Source: Pleurodeles waltl (lineage: Eukaryota > Chordata > Amphibia > Caudata > Salamandridae). Taken from it: DNA of 64,000 nucleotides. The notes below the pieces were generated by a model, which saw only the letters and a program-made list of their open reading frames with translations, did no database searches and was not told the DNA's origin. The translations under genes were made by a program, and so were the position numbers. The stretch spans positions 352,340,027-352,404,026 of the forward strand of contig NC_090439.1 of assembly GCF_031143425.1 (NCBI RefSeq), read 5' to 3'. Positions 11,132-24,319 of the stretch are shown here, one piece after another (the stretch's first letter is position 1; each line of letters starts with the position of its first letter).

Positions 11132-11985
11132 TCACAGTAGTACAAAGTAACATCCTTTTTTATAATAGGACATTCTTACAGCAGGGGCATTACAGAGACA
11201 TTCTCTCAACTTGAGGAATGCACTCCTGCATTTGTTGTCCCAGTGTAGGGGATCACTCACTTCTTTGCGTGTAAGCCTCTGTAGAGGCTTTGCCTCTAGG
11301 GGAAAGTTGGGAATCCACTGGTGACAGTACCCCACTGTTCCCAGAAACATGTTGGCTTCTCTTTCATGTCGTGGGAGGGTTCAACTCAGAAAGGTAGAAA
11401 TTCTCTCTTGAGATAGCTTCCGAGCTCCCTTCTGAATATAGTGACCGATGTAAAGGACTTACTTCTGGTAGTACTGCAGTCTGGTCGAGGACACTTTGTG
11501 TCCATTATCTGCCTACTGGTTCAACAGGGCAATGGTGTCTTGTCTGTCTGCATCTTGTGTTGTTGATACAAGCAATAGGTTGCTGATATATTGCACCAGG
11601 ACCGAGTTGCATGGCAAGGTCCTCAGATTCTTCTTTAGTACCTGACATAAGATTGAGGGGCTCTCTGTATACCCCTGTGGGACTTGGCACAATGCCAGAG
11701 GTTTATTTTGGAATCCAAATGCAAAGAAAACATGTCTGTCCATATGCAGAGGAACAGAGAAGATTGCTTGACACAAGTCAATGCTCATGAACCACTCAGC
11801 ATCACAGAGAGTTTGAAAAGTATCACATCAAGATTTGGTACAACTAGAAAATATGAGACAACAATATTATTGATAGTTCACAGGTCTTGTATGATTCTAC
11901 ACTTTTTATTCAGCTTCTGTTAACCCATTACAGGTGAACTGCAGATACTCCCAAGTATCTGTTTTAGGATGCCTTATTCTTTGCT
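11132..11985 (-). pseudogene. ERV reverse transcriptase, class I-like, inactivated
   Basis: Minus-strand readings in order: a degenerate 'CRIIQDL.TINNIV' stretch near 11880-11925; MSIDLCQAIFSVPLH near 11780 (first catalytic Asp, IDL); VPQGYTESPSILCQVL near 11660; and LVQYISNLLLVSTTQD near 11590, where the catalytic YxDD should be. A thumb/connection stretch, FLGTVGYCHQWIPNF ... KPLQRLTRKEVSDPLHWD, follows at 11350-11230. Both Asp residues of the YxDD box are replaced (Ser-Asn), so the enzyme is dead even apart from the frameshifts. The VPQGYTESP box favours a gamma/epsilon-type (class I) ERV. Confidence 0.8.
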
Positions 11986-14401
11986 CAGGTCTGATATTTC
12001 TCCTTCTTTTTCGCATGCGAGGCACACTCCCATGCATTCAATGCCTCATATTGTGCATGTCAGGATGGAGGTTTTATCTCATATAATACTCACTTCAAAT
12101 TCTCAACTTTTCTCAAATTGATGAATCATTTAGGGGAAACTGCAAGGACCCTTCACTCGCAGTGATCTTAATCCATTGTTTGATCCTAATACACACGTGT
12201 AAACCAACATGGGTTGTCATGTAATACACAGGTGTGCCCTCTGCAGTGGTCTCCTCCCCCTCACAAACAGGTATTCTTACATTATCACTTAACAAAGCTC
12301 TCAATTTCTTGAAAAATGTGATCTTTACTCTGTATACGGTGCAACACAAAATCAATAAACTTCAACTGGAATAACAGGCGGTACTCAGGGAATCACAATA
12401 TTATGCTATCTCACATCCAATCTCAGCACCACACCACTGTTCCGACCACTCACATATGGCACCCAACGATGCAACAATAAATCATTGTGCGGAACACACA
12501 CCAGTTGCCCAATACCAGTGCTCCACCTCACGATGTAACTCACAGTATCTCACAGCAGCTCTCTCATCACAGTGATCAGCTTTGCATAAGCAAATTACTG
12601 AAAAACAAAAACAAACTAAAAGAATACCTCTTGTTTGTTATTCTAAAGAAAAAAATCCAAAGTCAGAAACTACTCTAGAGAAAATGAGGATTAACACTCT
12701 GCTGGCACACACACGCACACAAAGTGAATTCTTGTACAGCTAGAAATCACTTTGACGAGTGAGTCTACTCCTGTGTCCTTTATCAAACAAGAATTTCAGT
12801 TAATACGCCCTCACAAAAGAACTTTAACATTACGCTATCTTGGTGTGGCTGATAGTGCTTCATGGTCCAACACCCCAAAGGTAACAGACAAGCCACAACG
12901 TAGTATAACTCAATATCTATCCTGGTATTTTGAATTATGACAATTCCAAAACACAAACTTAAACTCAGTGCAGAAAGCATATTCCTCGTCATTAACACAA
13001 GCAATATGAACAAAAAAAGCATTTAAAATTTCAACTTAAACATGGAGCCCTCCTGGACCCTAATGGACACCACAAAGCAAATCACATTACCTCATCAAAA
13101 CTGTACGACTCAAAGGCATATAACCCTACTTATCCTCACAATCCTAGGACACTGCATTTTCCAAAATGGACCATGGAATGTCCAGACACAGAAAGGGCTG
13201 GGGTCAATTCTAACTGTCTTGGTGACAAATTCTGACCACCTACACCTCACTGGAAACTATCTACTGCTATCAGAGTTGATGCAGCAGGATTTGGACCATG
13301 TTGATCGTTGGTGCAAACTCAAGTACAAGCTGCACTAGAGCAGATGGACCTTTCGTCCTGGACTGAAGCATGACACAACAGATCAAAATACATCAATGAA
13401 AGTAAAACACATTTAGTTCCCACAACGATGGTAGAGAATGATAGGTTCGCAAACCATAAAGGTTACTAGCAGATTAACAAAGTTAGAAACTCAAAATATT
13501 ACAGTGAGTCATAAATCAGTAATTAATACATGAATTCGATTGTCAGTATAATTCTAATCAATTCAAAATAGCAAATACAAACACAAACTGTTTAAAGTTG
13601 TCATAAAGCAAGTTAAAGCAGGCACAGTTTCCCATAAAGGGAAAATACCTAATTTGCTAAGCTAGACAGTTGGAGAGTTGAGGAAAAGTCATCCAGTAGA
13701 TGTCAGCAATTAAAGCCTGTAAAGGCAGAATCAAACGAAAATTCAGCCAGGCAAGTGAGAATGGATTTGCCCAACAGTCCAATTCTTTCAGGCAGGAACT
13801 AAAGAGGTGCCTACTCTCATGAGGGTGGAAAGGGGCATCTGAATCTAACTAGGAACTGGCACAATTGAAAAGCCAAGCTGTATGAAGTAATATGGGGGAG
13901 TCTTAGGCCACCCGCTTCTGGGTCCACCCATAAGTGGGAGACAGGATTCTGCCTCTATATTAACTAAGATCATTGAGGTACCTGGAAAACCCAGAGAAGT
14001 CAGTTGAATTGGGTGCCACTCTCATTTTTACTGTCTGTACTTTTCTCCACAGTGATAAGTTAAGGTGTGCCCACTTCAGGAAGTCTTTCTTAGTGCATTC
14101 CAAGCATTGGGAAAAGGTTATCTACTACCATATGGGAGAGTCCCAATCTAATCTTAATGCAAATCCACAAGGAACAGAGCTCCTCTGATATCCGTTTTAT
14201 ATTATAGCCATGTGTACAGTAACTCTGGACATAGGGTGAGCCTTGCATTCGTTAATTTTATTGCCTGATAAGCAGTAAGAATTGTCAGTAATGGATATTA
14301 CTGCTGTTATGGAGGATTGCGGGTGGAACACAAGAAGCAGAATATCATCTGTTTAGATTAAGGCCTTTATCTCACTGTCGTCAGTGGGAATCCCCTCCAC
14401 T
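11986..14401. other. Unassigned sequence upstream of ERV RT
   Basis: This should hold protease, gag and the 5' LTR of the minus-strand ERV, but none could be recognised. Short frames (12113-12355 minus, 13042-13338 plus and others) carry no family motif. Base composition is AT-rich, with a cluster of A-rich tracts at 12600-12660. Either the ERV 5' half is deleted or it is decayed beyond recognition by eye. Confidence 0.3.
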
Positions 14402-15300
14402 TCATGTGCAAAGCAGATTGATTCCACCAGGGGTTCTAGGACCAAAAGGAACAGGAGGGGGACAGAGGGCACCGCTAATGAGTAACATGACCAATCTGAA
14501 AGGACTCTTACAGGAAGCCTCCACACAAAACCTCTGCTCTGAGTGCATCATACCGGATACAGACCTCACGTATGAAGTCCTCTCCCAGACCCACATGAGA
14601 CAAAACACGGAAGAGGTAGTGCCACTCCACCATACCAAATGCTTTCTCAGCATCTTGTGAGAGAGCCAGCATCTCTGTCAGGTCAACTTTCATCCACCAC
14701 ATGAGGTGCAGCAGCGTCTGCAGGTGATTATAGGAGCTATGGTGTAAGACAATTCCCACCTGGGATTCATGAATAAGTTGGGGAATCATTTTGCCTTGGT
14801 GCATTACCAGAATGTTAGCCATAATCTTTAGATCCACATTGAGTAGAGAGATCAGGTGGTAGCTGACACAATTTAAAGGGTCCTTGATTTTCTTTGCAAG
14901 GAGGTTACAGGTTGCTCTTTTGGATACAGCTCCTAGGGAAACATTCTCCTTTGCCTCCCGAAATACTGGGTTAAATGGGGTGTAAGAAAAGTCTTTTCCC
15001 ATTTTCCAAACCTCTCCGGGAGCCCACAATCCCCTGGGGATTTATATGCTGGGAGCCTCATTATGGCCGCTCTACCTTTTTCCTCTTTGAATTCCCCAGA
15101 GAATAAAGTGTGGCCTTCCTTATTTAGGGCGGTGAGATGTGATGGCCCTAAAAAGTCCTCAATCTGTGCGGAAGTAATTCCCAGTTCTAAGGTGTACAAG
15201 AAGGTGTAATAGTCAGCTAATCTATTCATGATGTCTGGGGTGCGCTAACACGTTTCTAGATGCATCATGGATCTCCAGGATGGCTAGATGGGATACGTAC
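14402..15300 (-). pseudogene. L1-like ORF2 reverse transcriptase relic
   Basis: Minus-strand frames in order give LADYYTFLYTLELG (post-endonuclease linker), RLPAYKSPGDCGLPERF (matching the SPGxDGLPxEFY box of L1-type RT), a stretch with SLLNVDLKIMANIL and HESQVGIV, and then LALSQDAEKAFGMVEWHYLF (the D-x-EKAFD box, with the second Asp changed). The order and boxes are those of L1/Tx1-group RT. Frameshifts break it into at least three pieces, and the YADD part and everything 3' of it are missing or unrecognisable. It belongs to a different, older subfamily than the L1 at 33399-40356. Confidence 0.7.
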
Positions 15301-16259
15301 TCCCGTAATTGGGCGGTGTCAGAGAGTGTAGGTCTTGCAGTTCAGGAGTTCGGCTGGTGGCCAGGAGGTCTTCTGTCCATTATGGTGTTATTCACAGAAC
15401 CATGCGAGGGAAAAGAAAAATAAATGAATGGGGTCAGTCACTAGAAATACAGCCAGCCCCAAAACTAGGAAATAAGAGAGTTAGAGAAGCCTGCTGAAAA
15501 AGGACCAACTGTTGCAGGCAAGAACACACAAAGGAGGTGGAATGTCGAGGAGGACGCTGAGGGAAGGAGTTAGTACAAACAGCACAAGGCCCAAGGGACA
15601 CAAAGAGAGGTGAAAGGAAGAATCACTATGGGTAAACCCATCCTGAGGAGGGAGAAGGACAGGACTGGAGACAACTGAAGTGAGAAAGCAAGCCCAGAAT
15701 ATTGAACTGAGTGATGAGCTCAAGAGGGCTGAAAGTGCTATTCAGCAAGATGAAGTAAAATTTGAGAGCCTGGATGACGACGTATAGTCTAAGGAGGGAT
15801 GGCTGCTTCTGGTGGAAGCTGATTAACAGCCACAACTCTAGGGGGCTGTGGCGGACCGGATTAATGCTTGGGATTGTGCTGGGAGGAGTGAGAGTTAACC
15901 TGTCTACGATTTGCTAGTACTAAATGGGCAGGAAGGTGAACATTTTTCACATTCTTAGGGTCACTAATGCTGTGAGTATTATGGTGACCTGGGATGGGTG
16001 CTTAGTGATGGGCTTCCGTGAATGAGCATTGAGATGTTTTTGTTTTTTTGCATATGCAGCCACCTGATGTCTGGGAAAGATGCATTAAGTTGTGGTCGTA
16101 AGGGGGATCTCATTGTGGTGAAGGAAAGAAAGACCTCAAGGGGGTCACAGGCACAAAGAACTATTGTTAAGGTAGCACCCTGTAGGTGATGTTCTGACCG
16201 GTGAAGATTCCTTTACATGTTGTTTAGTGCTCTTGAGGATCACAAACACTTACTCTGGT
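15301..16259. other. Unassigned sequence
   Basis: No recognised coding or repeat structure. Minus-strand open stretches at 15481-15835 are hydrophobic and low in motif content. They could be decayed upstream L1 sequence, but no endonuclease box is visible. The Gypsy-type LTR copy starts at 16260. Confidence 0.3.
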
Positions 16260-18459
16260 TGCTGGAAAATGGTCCTCCCTGAAAGGTCACCCCAAACTTT
16301 GTTTTGCCTTCCTCCTCCTTTTTTCTGACCTTGGTTTTATTGGCTTTGGGACTCTGTGCACTTTACCACTGCTAACCAGTAGTAAAATGTTTGTGCTCTG
16401 TCCTTAAAATATGGTAACATTGACCTATTCACAACTGGCATATGTAATTTACTTAAAAGTTCCTATTAATGTACACTATATGTGCCCAGGGGCTGTAAAT
16501 TAAATGCTATTAAAGGGCCCACAGCATTGATTGTACCTCCCCCACTTAAGTAGCCCTTTAAACATGTCTCACACCTGCCACTGCAGAGCCTGTGTGTGCA
16601 GTTTTACTGTCACTTCGACTTGGCATTTAAAACCCTGTGCCAAGCCTTACAGTCCCCTTTTATTATACATAAATCACCCCTGAGGTAGGCCGTAGGTAGC
16701 CCATAGGACAGGTTTCTGTGTAAATAAAAGGTAGGACATGTACTTTTACGTTTTGTATGTCCTGTTGGTGAAAAACACCTAAATTCCCTTTTCACTACTG
16801 TGAGGCCTTCTCCTCTCATAGGTTAACATTGGGAAATCCTTAATTAACTTTTAAGCTGTAATTCCTGATAAGAAAAGAGTACCAGTGTCAGTGTTATATC
16901 TGTGGAATGGTAATGATAAATCCTCTTTACTGGTAAAGTTGGATCTAACCTTACTACTTTAGAAATGCCACTTTAAGAAATTGGAGCTTTATCTCCTCTT
17001 GCAGCTCTGTGTGCCTGCAATCTGTCTCCAATACACATCTGGGGTGGGTGACAGCTACACTTTGTGCATTCCCTCTTGACAGCTACAAACACAGGACGAC
17101 TGGGTGTGTTTGAGCACTCATTTGCATTTTGATGGCCCTTCCTGGGAAGGAAGGGTGGGAGGGGCTGACACTTACACCTGAATAGGCAGTGCTTGTCCCA
17201 CACAAAGGGCTGATTACCCTCTACCGATAGTCTGGAGACAGGACTGGGAGGAAATGGCCTCTGTGAACTTCAAAGACCCTTCTTTGAAATCACTCACACT
17301 TCAAAGACACAACTGGGTATAGGTACTGGGCCTCCTACCTACCAAAACAGTACACTACTGGGCCTGTGAATAACTCTGCCAGGAGAAAGGGATGCTGTGC
17401 TACAAGGATTGCCACTCTGCTGGACTGCTGCCCTGGAAAGACTGCTTTCTGTTTTGCTAAGCTGCTCTGCCGCCTGCTGATGTACACCCTGCTGATCTAC
17501 GCCCTGCTGACGACAAGTAGTGAACCTATCTCACTTGAACCCAGAGTGACTCCAAGGGCTTGCTGGCTTGCCCCTTGTTTTGAAGTCTCAGAGGCATCAA
17601 AGACTTACTCCAACCGTGCAACAGCCAGAACTCTGCAATCTGTGAGTCCTGCCCTGCCAAGTGGTGGCAATATAGTCCTGGCCCTTTGAAAGGTGGTCTC
17701 TGCTGTGCTGATGCATCAATGACTTTGCGCCGATCGGGTCCGACGCATCGCCCTTCGACACTGACGCAGCTGCTCCTCGAAGAGATCGCTTCAACAGACT
17801 ATGCGGCTCGAGGATGACAGACTGCTCAACTCGAGGACTACCCATCGTCTGCATCAAAATGGGTTTTGTCGGTGAGGCCATCATTGACTGCATGGGACGG
17901 AACCCATGCATCTCCTCCACCCACAGGATTGATACAACACATCCCCTCTTCTGCTCCACAGATCGAGTCTTCAGTATAGAAGCTTCCCCCATCAAAGGTC
18001 GTTTTTAAGCTGGACTTGCACAAGTCCTGTAGCCGGCCCGCCCTCCATCGAGTTTGGCCTGAACTTTGTATTTACCCTAGTTCAGCACAACCTCAAGTAA
18101 CCTCTAAGCGCTATTGACTTTTAAGTACTACTTTTTGATTTATTCTTTAAAAATTCATAACTCCGGTTCTACTTACTGGATTTCTGTTGTTATGGTCTTG
18201 GTTTACTCATAAAAATATAATCTAATTTTCTAACCCTGTGTAAAGTACTTTTTGATGCTTCCATTGTGTTACTATGTGAGTGTGTTGCACAAATACTTTG
18301 CACATTTCCTCTTTGGATAGGCCTGGCTGCTTTGTGCCAAGCTACAAGAGGGTGAGAAAAGGTTATCTTTTAGTGTGTATCTAACTTACCATGATGAGAG
18401 TGACAGCTCCTGCTCGTACCGTGTGCATACTCTGACAACCAGAAAGCCCAGTTTTAACA
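16260..18459 (+). mobile_element. Near-complete long Gypsy-type LTR copy, plus orientation
   Basis: It starts TGCTGGAAAATGG, matching the TGTTGGAAATGG start of the LTR at 29235 (minus), and ends about 18459 with CCCAGTTTTAACA, matching the CCCAATCTCTCACA end of the copy at 18537. At ~2.2 kb this is the longest copy in the window and gives the approximate full LTR length. Shared blocks include gcactttaccactgctaacc (16357), a 'gtgccaagcc' block (16640) and 'gtgccaagctac' near the 3' end (18345). No 5-bp flanking duplication is obvious. No coding region: the frames at 17366-17995 are incidental. Confidence 0.6.
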
Positions 18460-18536
18460 CTTGGCTTTTCTCTTCTTTGTTTTCCAAGGGAACCACCGTT
18501 TCGACACAACCATCCATCTGCCTGCCAAAGGAAGAG

Positions 18537-20535
18537 TGTGAGAGATTGGGTTGTTGGTTGATTAGGGTGTTTGCCCTGGCCAAGCAACAGCTGCAATCCC
18601 TCCTTGCATGCTGAATCCCAAAAACACACTAAATGAACCTCTACTGAACCCTGGGTAGCTTGGCACAATAAGCAGTCAGGCTTAACTTGGGGCCAATATA
18701 TAAAGCATTTTTGCAACATACAAACGGTAATAAAGTGCAAACACAACACAAGAAAAAATCCCAAACTAAATTAGAAAAATATAGTACATTTTAATAAATT
18801 GTTTCACATAAAAATGATAAAAATGCAAGGAGTAGAAATGAAGTTTTCTAATTTTTAGAGAATAAACTGCAATATAGCACCCAAAAGCAGAAAGTTCAAA
18901 CGGCGGTTATCTGGTCAACCTGGACTGGGTCAGAGACAAAAGTTGAAGTGGCCGCAATGTACCGCAGGTCGGATACAGTCCCAGATTACTCCTGCTGAAG
19001 ACTTACCTTCTCATGTTTTGTGCCAAGAGTCCTGTTCACATTGGAGAGGGTTGCGAGGAGCAAGGACAGTGTCGTGGGCAGCAGTCGGCATGATGCGAAC
19101 AGCAGACTGGGCTCTGCGGATGGGCAGGCTGGGGCTTCGCACTGGCGGTCCCTGGTGGGCTGTCTATACTGCTGTACGAAGGGACGGGCTAGCAGTGGCC
19201 TATGCTAATTTTAAATCTGAGAGGTACTGTTCTGTGCGAACTGGCCTATTCACAGTTGTGAAGACCCCAAATGCTTGATTTCATGAGCTCAAGAGCCACA
19301 TTAAGGGTCCAGGACCTGAGAGGCACCACATGAGGGCCAGGAACTCGCTGAAGATGGATCCAGGAGTTGTTAGGGAACATTTTCTGTCCTTGAGGCTCAG
19401 ATCAGGAAGACAGCAGACTAGCCCTTTGAGTCACTCTCTGGTCCTGGGTTCAAGATGAAGTTGCAGGTCCAGTTATTCTTCCCCAGGCAAGAGGGCAAAG
19501 CAGCAAGTCCTTTAGAGTAGCAGTTCTGCAGAGTGACAGTCATTTCAGCAGCATAGTAGTCCTTCTTCCCTGCAGAGTATCCACAGGTCCAGAAGTGTAC
19601 TGAAAAGGTGAAGTGAAGGTCCTAATATTATACCCTGGTGTCTTCTCCTGGAAGGTGGGAGAATCTTCTGGAAAGGTGTGTTGAAGTGCATGGAGTTTCC
19701 TGACTCCTCTGGCTCCAAGCTGGCTGCAGTGAAAATACAGGGTTGCTAGGCCTTTTGTGTGAAGGCAGAGCACAGGCTATTCAGGTGTAAGTTGGGGCTG
19801 CACTAAGCTATGTCCCCATCCTCCCAGCCGATGGCCCATTCTGGCCCACCTTATCCCACTATTGTGTAACTGTCTGGGAGAAATTCACAAAGTCTAACTT
19901 TTCAGCTACCCTCTGCCATGTGACCCAGGCCAGGCTGCAGGCACCACATAGTTAAGGCAAGAAAATGCCAACTTTCTAAAAGTGGCATTTTCAGAACTGT
20001 AATTTAAGATTCGACTTCACCAGAAGTGAGGATTTTAAATTAGGATTCCAGAAACACCAAACGTAATCTGATTATGTTTTCCCATTTGCAAGTTATACCT
20101 ATAAAATAATAATAAAACAACTCCAATGTTATCCTATAGAAGCGATAGGCTTGTAGTACTGAAAATTAATGTAAGAGTTTTTTGCTACCAGCACATGTAA
20201 AACTTAAAGGTATATGTCCACATTTTTAATACATCGCACCTTGCCCTCTGGAATGTCCAGGACCTACACTGGGGGTGACTTATATATATTTAAAACAAAG
20301 ATTTGAGCCTCACAAAGGGTTTATTTGCCAGATCGACATGGCAGTTTAAAACCACACACACAGGCTCTGCAATAGCAAGCCTGATACATGTTTAAAGGGC
20401 TGCTTAAGGGGGTGGCAGAGTCAGTGCTACAGACCCACTAGTAGCTTTTAATTTACAGGCCCTGGGTACATGTAGTACTACTTTACTAGGGACGTATAAA
20501 TAAATTAAATAGGCCAATTGGGTATAAACCAATTC
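18537..20535 (-). mobile_element. Long Gypsy-type LTR copy, minus orientation
   Basis: It begins on the plus strand with tgtgagagattgggttgttg, the reverse of the LTR 3' end, and shares long stretches with the 5' LTR at 27622-29235 (gtcaggcttaactt, acacaaacggta, ggccctgggtacatgtag). It stops near 20535, short of the TGTTRGAAATGG terminus seen in other copies, so its LTR-5' end is lost. It lies tail to tail with the plus-oriented copy ending at 18459, with only ~77 bases between them. Confidence 0.6.
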
Positions 20536-21904
20536 TTCCTCAGCGACCTCCCACACTGGGGTAGGAACAATGCCACGCCAGCGGACTCAACCAGGGCCAC
20601 AGGATCTGGGAGTTCATATATATCTTTTTTCATGACAAATTCACTGGTCCTGTTCAGGTCAAAAAGATTCAAATTACCTAGGGTTACACCCAAAGAAATT
20701 CCTTTATTTATGAGTAACCCTGGTAATAGTTAAAAACAGAAAGCCTGGTCCATTGATTAAATGCCATGAATCATCTGACCATTTAGAATCCTTAAAATAC
20801 CAACATGTTTGACCTGTACTCATGCCCAAAGGGTCAAAGGTCTTTGACGGGGTAACAGGACTACCTAGTATGACAACCATTCATACCATTCAGGAATATA
20901 ATTTATTATCCTACCAGGCCATCCTATAATAGGGCAACAAGTTAGGGGAAAAAAAAACATAGCAATCGTTATTGCTGTTTGCCCAACCTTAAACCCTTTC
21001 ACAATTAGTATATGGGGAGTTAGGAAAATACCTTAATACTCTAAGTCCCAAAATCCAACATTTGTAGCTTTATGTTAAAAAACCACACCACCACCAAGTG
21101 ACCACCATAAAATTCCATCTCTCACCTCTACAGAATGTCTGCCTCTACACATAAGAGACTACTACCCACCATCCTTATCTTAGTATTTTCTAGCAAAAGG
21201 TGATAGCAATATCATATGCTGGAGATTGGAGTATACCTCCATGCACTTCCCTGAGTCTTATTGAACTACAGGCTTCATGGTACATTGTGGGGGAACGCCT
21301 TCTCTGTAGTCACTCACTAGAAATATGCATAGAATATACATCATTATGGAAAGGTGGGAACAAATTATAACTCAACTCTCTGCTCCCTTAAGTGCGTGAA
21401 CAACACATACGTGAGTCTTGTTTGTGTTCCCATATCCGGTGCTCCTCCATCTAACTACCTTAATAACTTTATAATGGCAACCTAATTATAGTTGTACACA
21501 TGCCGAAAAAAGATGGTAATTTTTCTCTTTTATGCCCCTAATATCATTCAGGTAGTCAAGGCACTGATTGCAGTTCTCTGTGTGCCTATATCAACCGTCA
21601 GACTGCCATCACACTATTGTAATAGAGACCATGTCCTTCTGCCACACATGCTAGAAAAAATGCTACTTATCCATTCTTATGCCCCTTCAGGCACAGAGTG
21701 TATATAGTCATGGTTGAGTTTATAAATCACCAGTGTGTTAACACCCATACTTTCATTGTGACAATCAAGTCACACTCATCCACTTCCTACATCAAAAGGC
21801 CAGTGCTAGCTCTGTACATAGTAATGGACCCCATCCACTGCCGTATCCTCAACACCGCTCAGGGCGGGCTGTATAGATGCTTGTTGTTAGACCAGGCATT
21901 CTTG
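20536..21904. other. Unassigned sequence
   Basis: AT-rich, no repeat family recognised. A minus-strand frame at 20505-20693 reads with normal-looking composition (VTLGNLNLFDLNRTSEF, then KKDIYELPDP) and could be a remnant of a retroviral or other protein, but I cannot assign it. Other short frames (21492-21910) have no motif. Confidence 0.3.
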
Positions 21905-23520
21905 GTGTGAATTCCCGTATCTTTTTGCCTCTGCTTCCTGTTTTTTTGACTGTATGCTGGACTTCGTTTTTTGCTGGTTTTTGGTACTCTGGGCACTTTA
22001 TCACTGCTGACCAGTGCTAAAGTGCAAGTACTCCCTGTGTAAATTGTGATTACGATTGGTTACCCTTGGTTGGCATATTTGATTTACTAAGTGAGCTAGA
22101 GGTGACCAGGGCATGTAAATCAACTGCTACTAGTGGGCCTGCAGCACTGATTGTGCCACCCACTTGAGTAGCCCTGTAAACATGGCTCAGACCTGCCACT
22201 GCAGTGTCTGTGTGTGCATCTTGCACTGCCAATTCGACCTGGCAAGTGTGTTCACTTGTCAGGCCCAAACCTTCCCCTTTACTACATGTGAGTCACCCCA
22301 AGGTAGGCCCTAGGTAGTCCCACAGGCAGGGCGCAGAGTAATTAAAATGTAGGGCATGTACTGGTGTGTTTTACATCTCTGATAGTGAAATGCTGCCAAA
22401 TTCGTTGTTCACTATTCCAAGGCCTATCTCTCCCATAGGTTAACATGGCGGTGACCTTTAAATATCTTTTAACTGCAGTTTCCCATTGGGAGCAGATAGG
22501 GATAGATTTTGAGGTTCTCTGAACTCACAATTTAAAAAGAGATCTTTTGGTAGAGTTTGTTTTTAGATTGTCTGTTTGAAAATGCCACTTTTAGAAAGTG
22601 GACATTTTCTTGCTTAACCATTCTGTGCTTCTGCCTGCCTGTGGAATCCACGTCTGGGTCAGACTGACAGTTGATCTATTTGTGAATTCCTCCTAGACAG
22701 TGACACAAAGGGAGCTGAGGAGTGTCCACCATATCCTGATGAGTTTCTTGGGCTAGAGTAGAGATTTAGGAGCTGACACACTTGAAAGGACTGTGCCTGT
22801 CCTCACACAGTGCAGTCTCGAAACCCCTGGTGTGTGTCTGGGGCCTGGCCTGGGTAAGGCAGGATCTTGTGATCAACAGAGACTTTCCTTTGAAGTTATC
22901 CTACTTCAAAGGGAGAAAAGTAGTGGATCCAAAACCCCAGACCTTTAGAATACTTCTGGATCAAGAGGAACATCTGCCAAGGAGAAGAGCTGAAGAGCTG
23001 GAGGAAGAGTACTGCCCCTTTGCTGTGTGTGCTTTGCTGGGTTGGCCTGCAGTTGCTGCTTCTGCCTTACAGAGGACAAAGACTGGACTTTGCTGTGTAT
23101 ACTGCTTGTGAAGATTCTCCAAGGGCTTGGGGACTGAGCTTGCCCCCTGTTCTGAAGTCTCAGGGCCATCAAAGACTTCATTTGCCAGTACTTGGGCTCT
23201 CTTGCTGAGACCCCTACCCTGCCAAGTGGTCCACATCCAGTCCCTGGGCCCTTGAAAGGAGAAGCTGGTGAACCCAAGGAGAAAATCCATGCACTGAAGC
23301 CGAGCGGCAGAAAAATCGACATAGCGCCTCCACTGCGACAGATAAATCGAAGCACCGCCGGTAAAATCAATGCATCACCAGCTCAGTATGGATTAATTGC
23401 TGCTGTGCGTCCGGATTTTCTACGCATTATCCCTGGGCGTCAAAATCTTCAAAATCACCGCACGGACCAGAGGCTGCTGTTCTGAACCCATAACTCAAGC
23501 CGCACTGAGGCTACACTAAA
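21905..23520 (+). mobile_element. Partial long Gypsy-type LTR copy, plus orientation
   Basis: It matches the 16260-18459 copy in order: gggcactttatcactgctga (21989), the 'ggcctgcagcactgattgtgc' block (22137), 'aaaatgccacttttagaaag' (22580) and 'cctgccaagtggt' (23217). Both ends are truncated: the TG start and the AT-rich 3' third are absent. No gene is supported; the frames at 22782-23485 are incidental. Confidence 0.55.
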
Positions 23521-24319
23521 TGGGACAGATCTGAACAGGGGTCTTTCCATAGTGTATCTTCAACATTTCTTCTTACATATTTTGCATATCAAATCATATC
23601 CAGTGGAAATTATAACCATCAGCCAAAAAGGAAAATCATACAACTTCGTAAATGGTGGTGTTGTTGTGTTATGAGCCACGTATTTTTGGGGCCACCTTTT
23701 GGCTTCACAGTCTTATTAAAATACTGGACACATTTGGAACAGACATTTCATAAGCTGTACCCAGTTCTTGGTTCAGAGGAAACCCCAAAAACTATGGGGC
23801 TAGAAACGCATTGACACCATGCATTAGGGAGTTGTAGGATTTTTTTTATGCAGGCCACCTGTTAAAATATAGGTGCCTTGTTTTGGTTTAACTGACAAGT
23901 TGTCACAACCCCTGTTGATGCTTCATTTAAAGTGTGTAGACAATTGAGATAAATATGACATTCCTAATGTTCATAAAGTTGTGCACTGGTATATTTTATA
24001 TGTGTCACAAATTGCTTGTTTTTGAAAATGTATAATTTATGATTTTTTTATATGACATTGAAATAAGATTAGGGTTGTTTAAGTATATCTGACATTGACG
24101 TGTTGTTATATTTTCCAAAGTATATGATTTCATATGCAAAAAATGTGGGAAAAATATTGAAGCGACACTATGGAAAGAGAACATGATCATGTTAATTACA
24201 TTTCTTGTTCATGTTATAGTATTTGTTTGTGTTTGTAAAACAGTTTCAGACAAGGTAAATAGTTGTGTTTTGTAGATTTTCATGTGGCATAACCTTGCTG
24301 AATAGATAAACCCAACCCC
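23521..24319. other. Unassigned AT-rich sequence
   Basis: No coding region, terminal repeat or known family recognised. It separates the LTR fragment ending at 23520 from the truncated 3' LTR of the Gypsy element. It may be an AT-rich insertion or a diverged portion of that LTR. Confidence 0.3.

Noticed and set aside
17366..18023. Protein-coding exons within the LTR at 16260-18459
   Set aside because: The same DNA recurs in other LTR copies with different frames. The readings have no motif.
20505..20693. Small host gene on the minus strand
   Set aside because: Plausible composition, but no recognisable domain, splice structure or start context.
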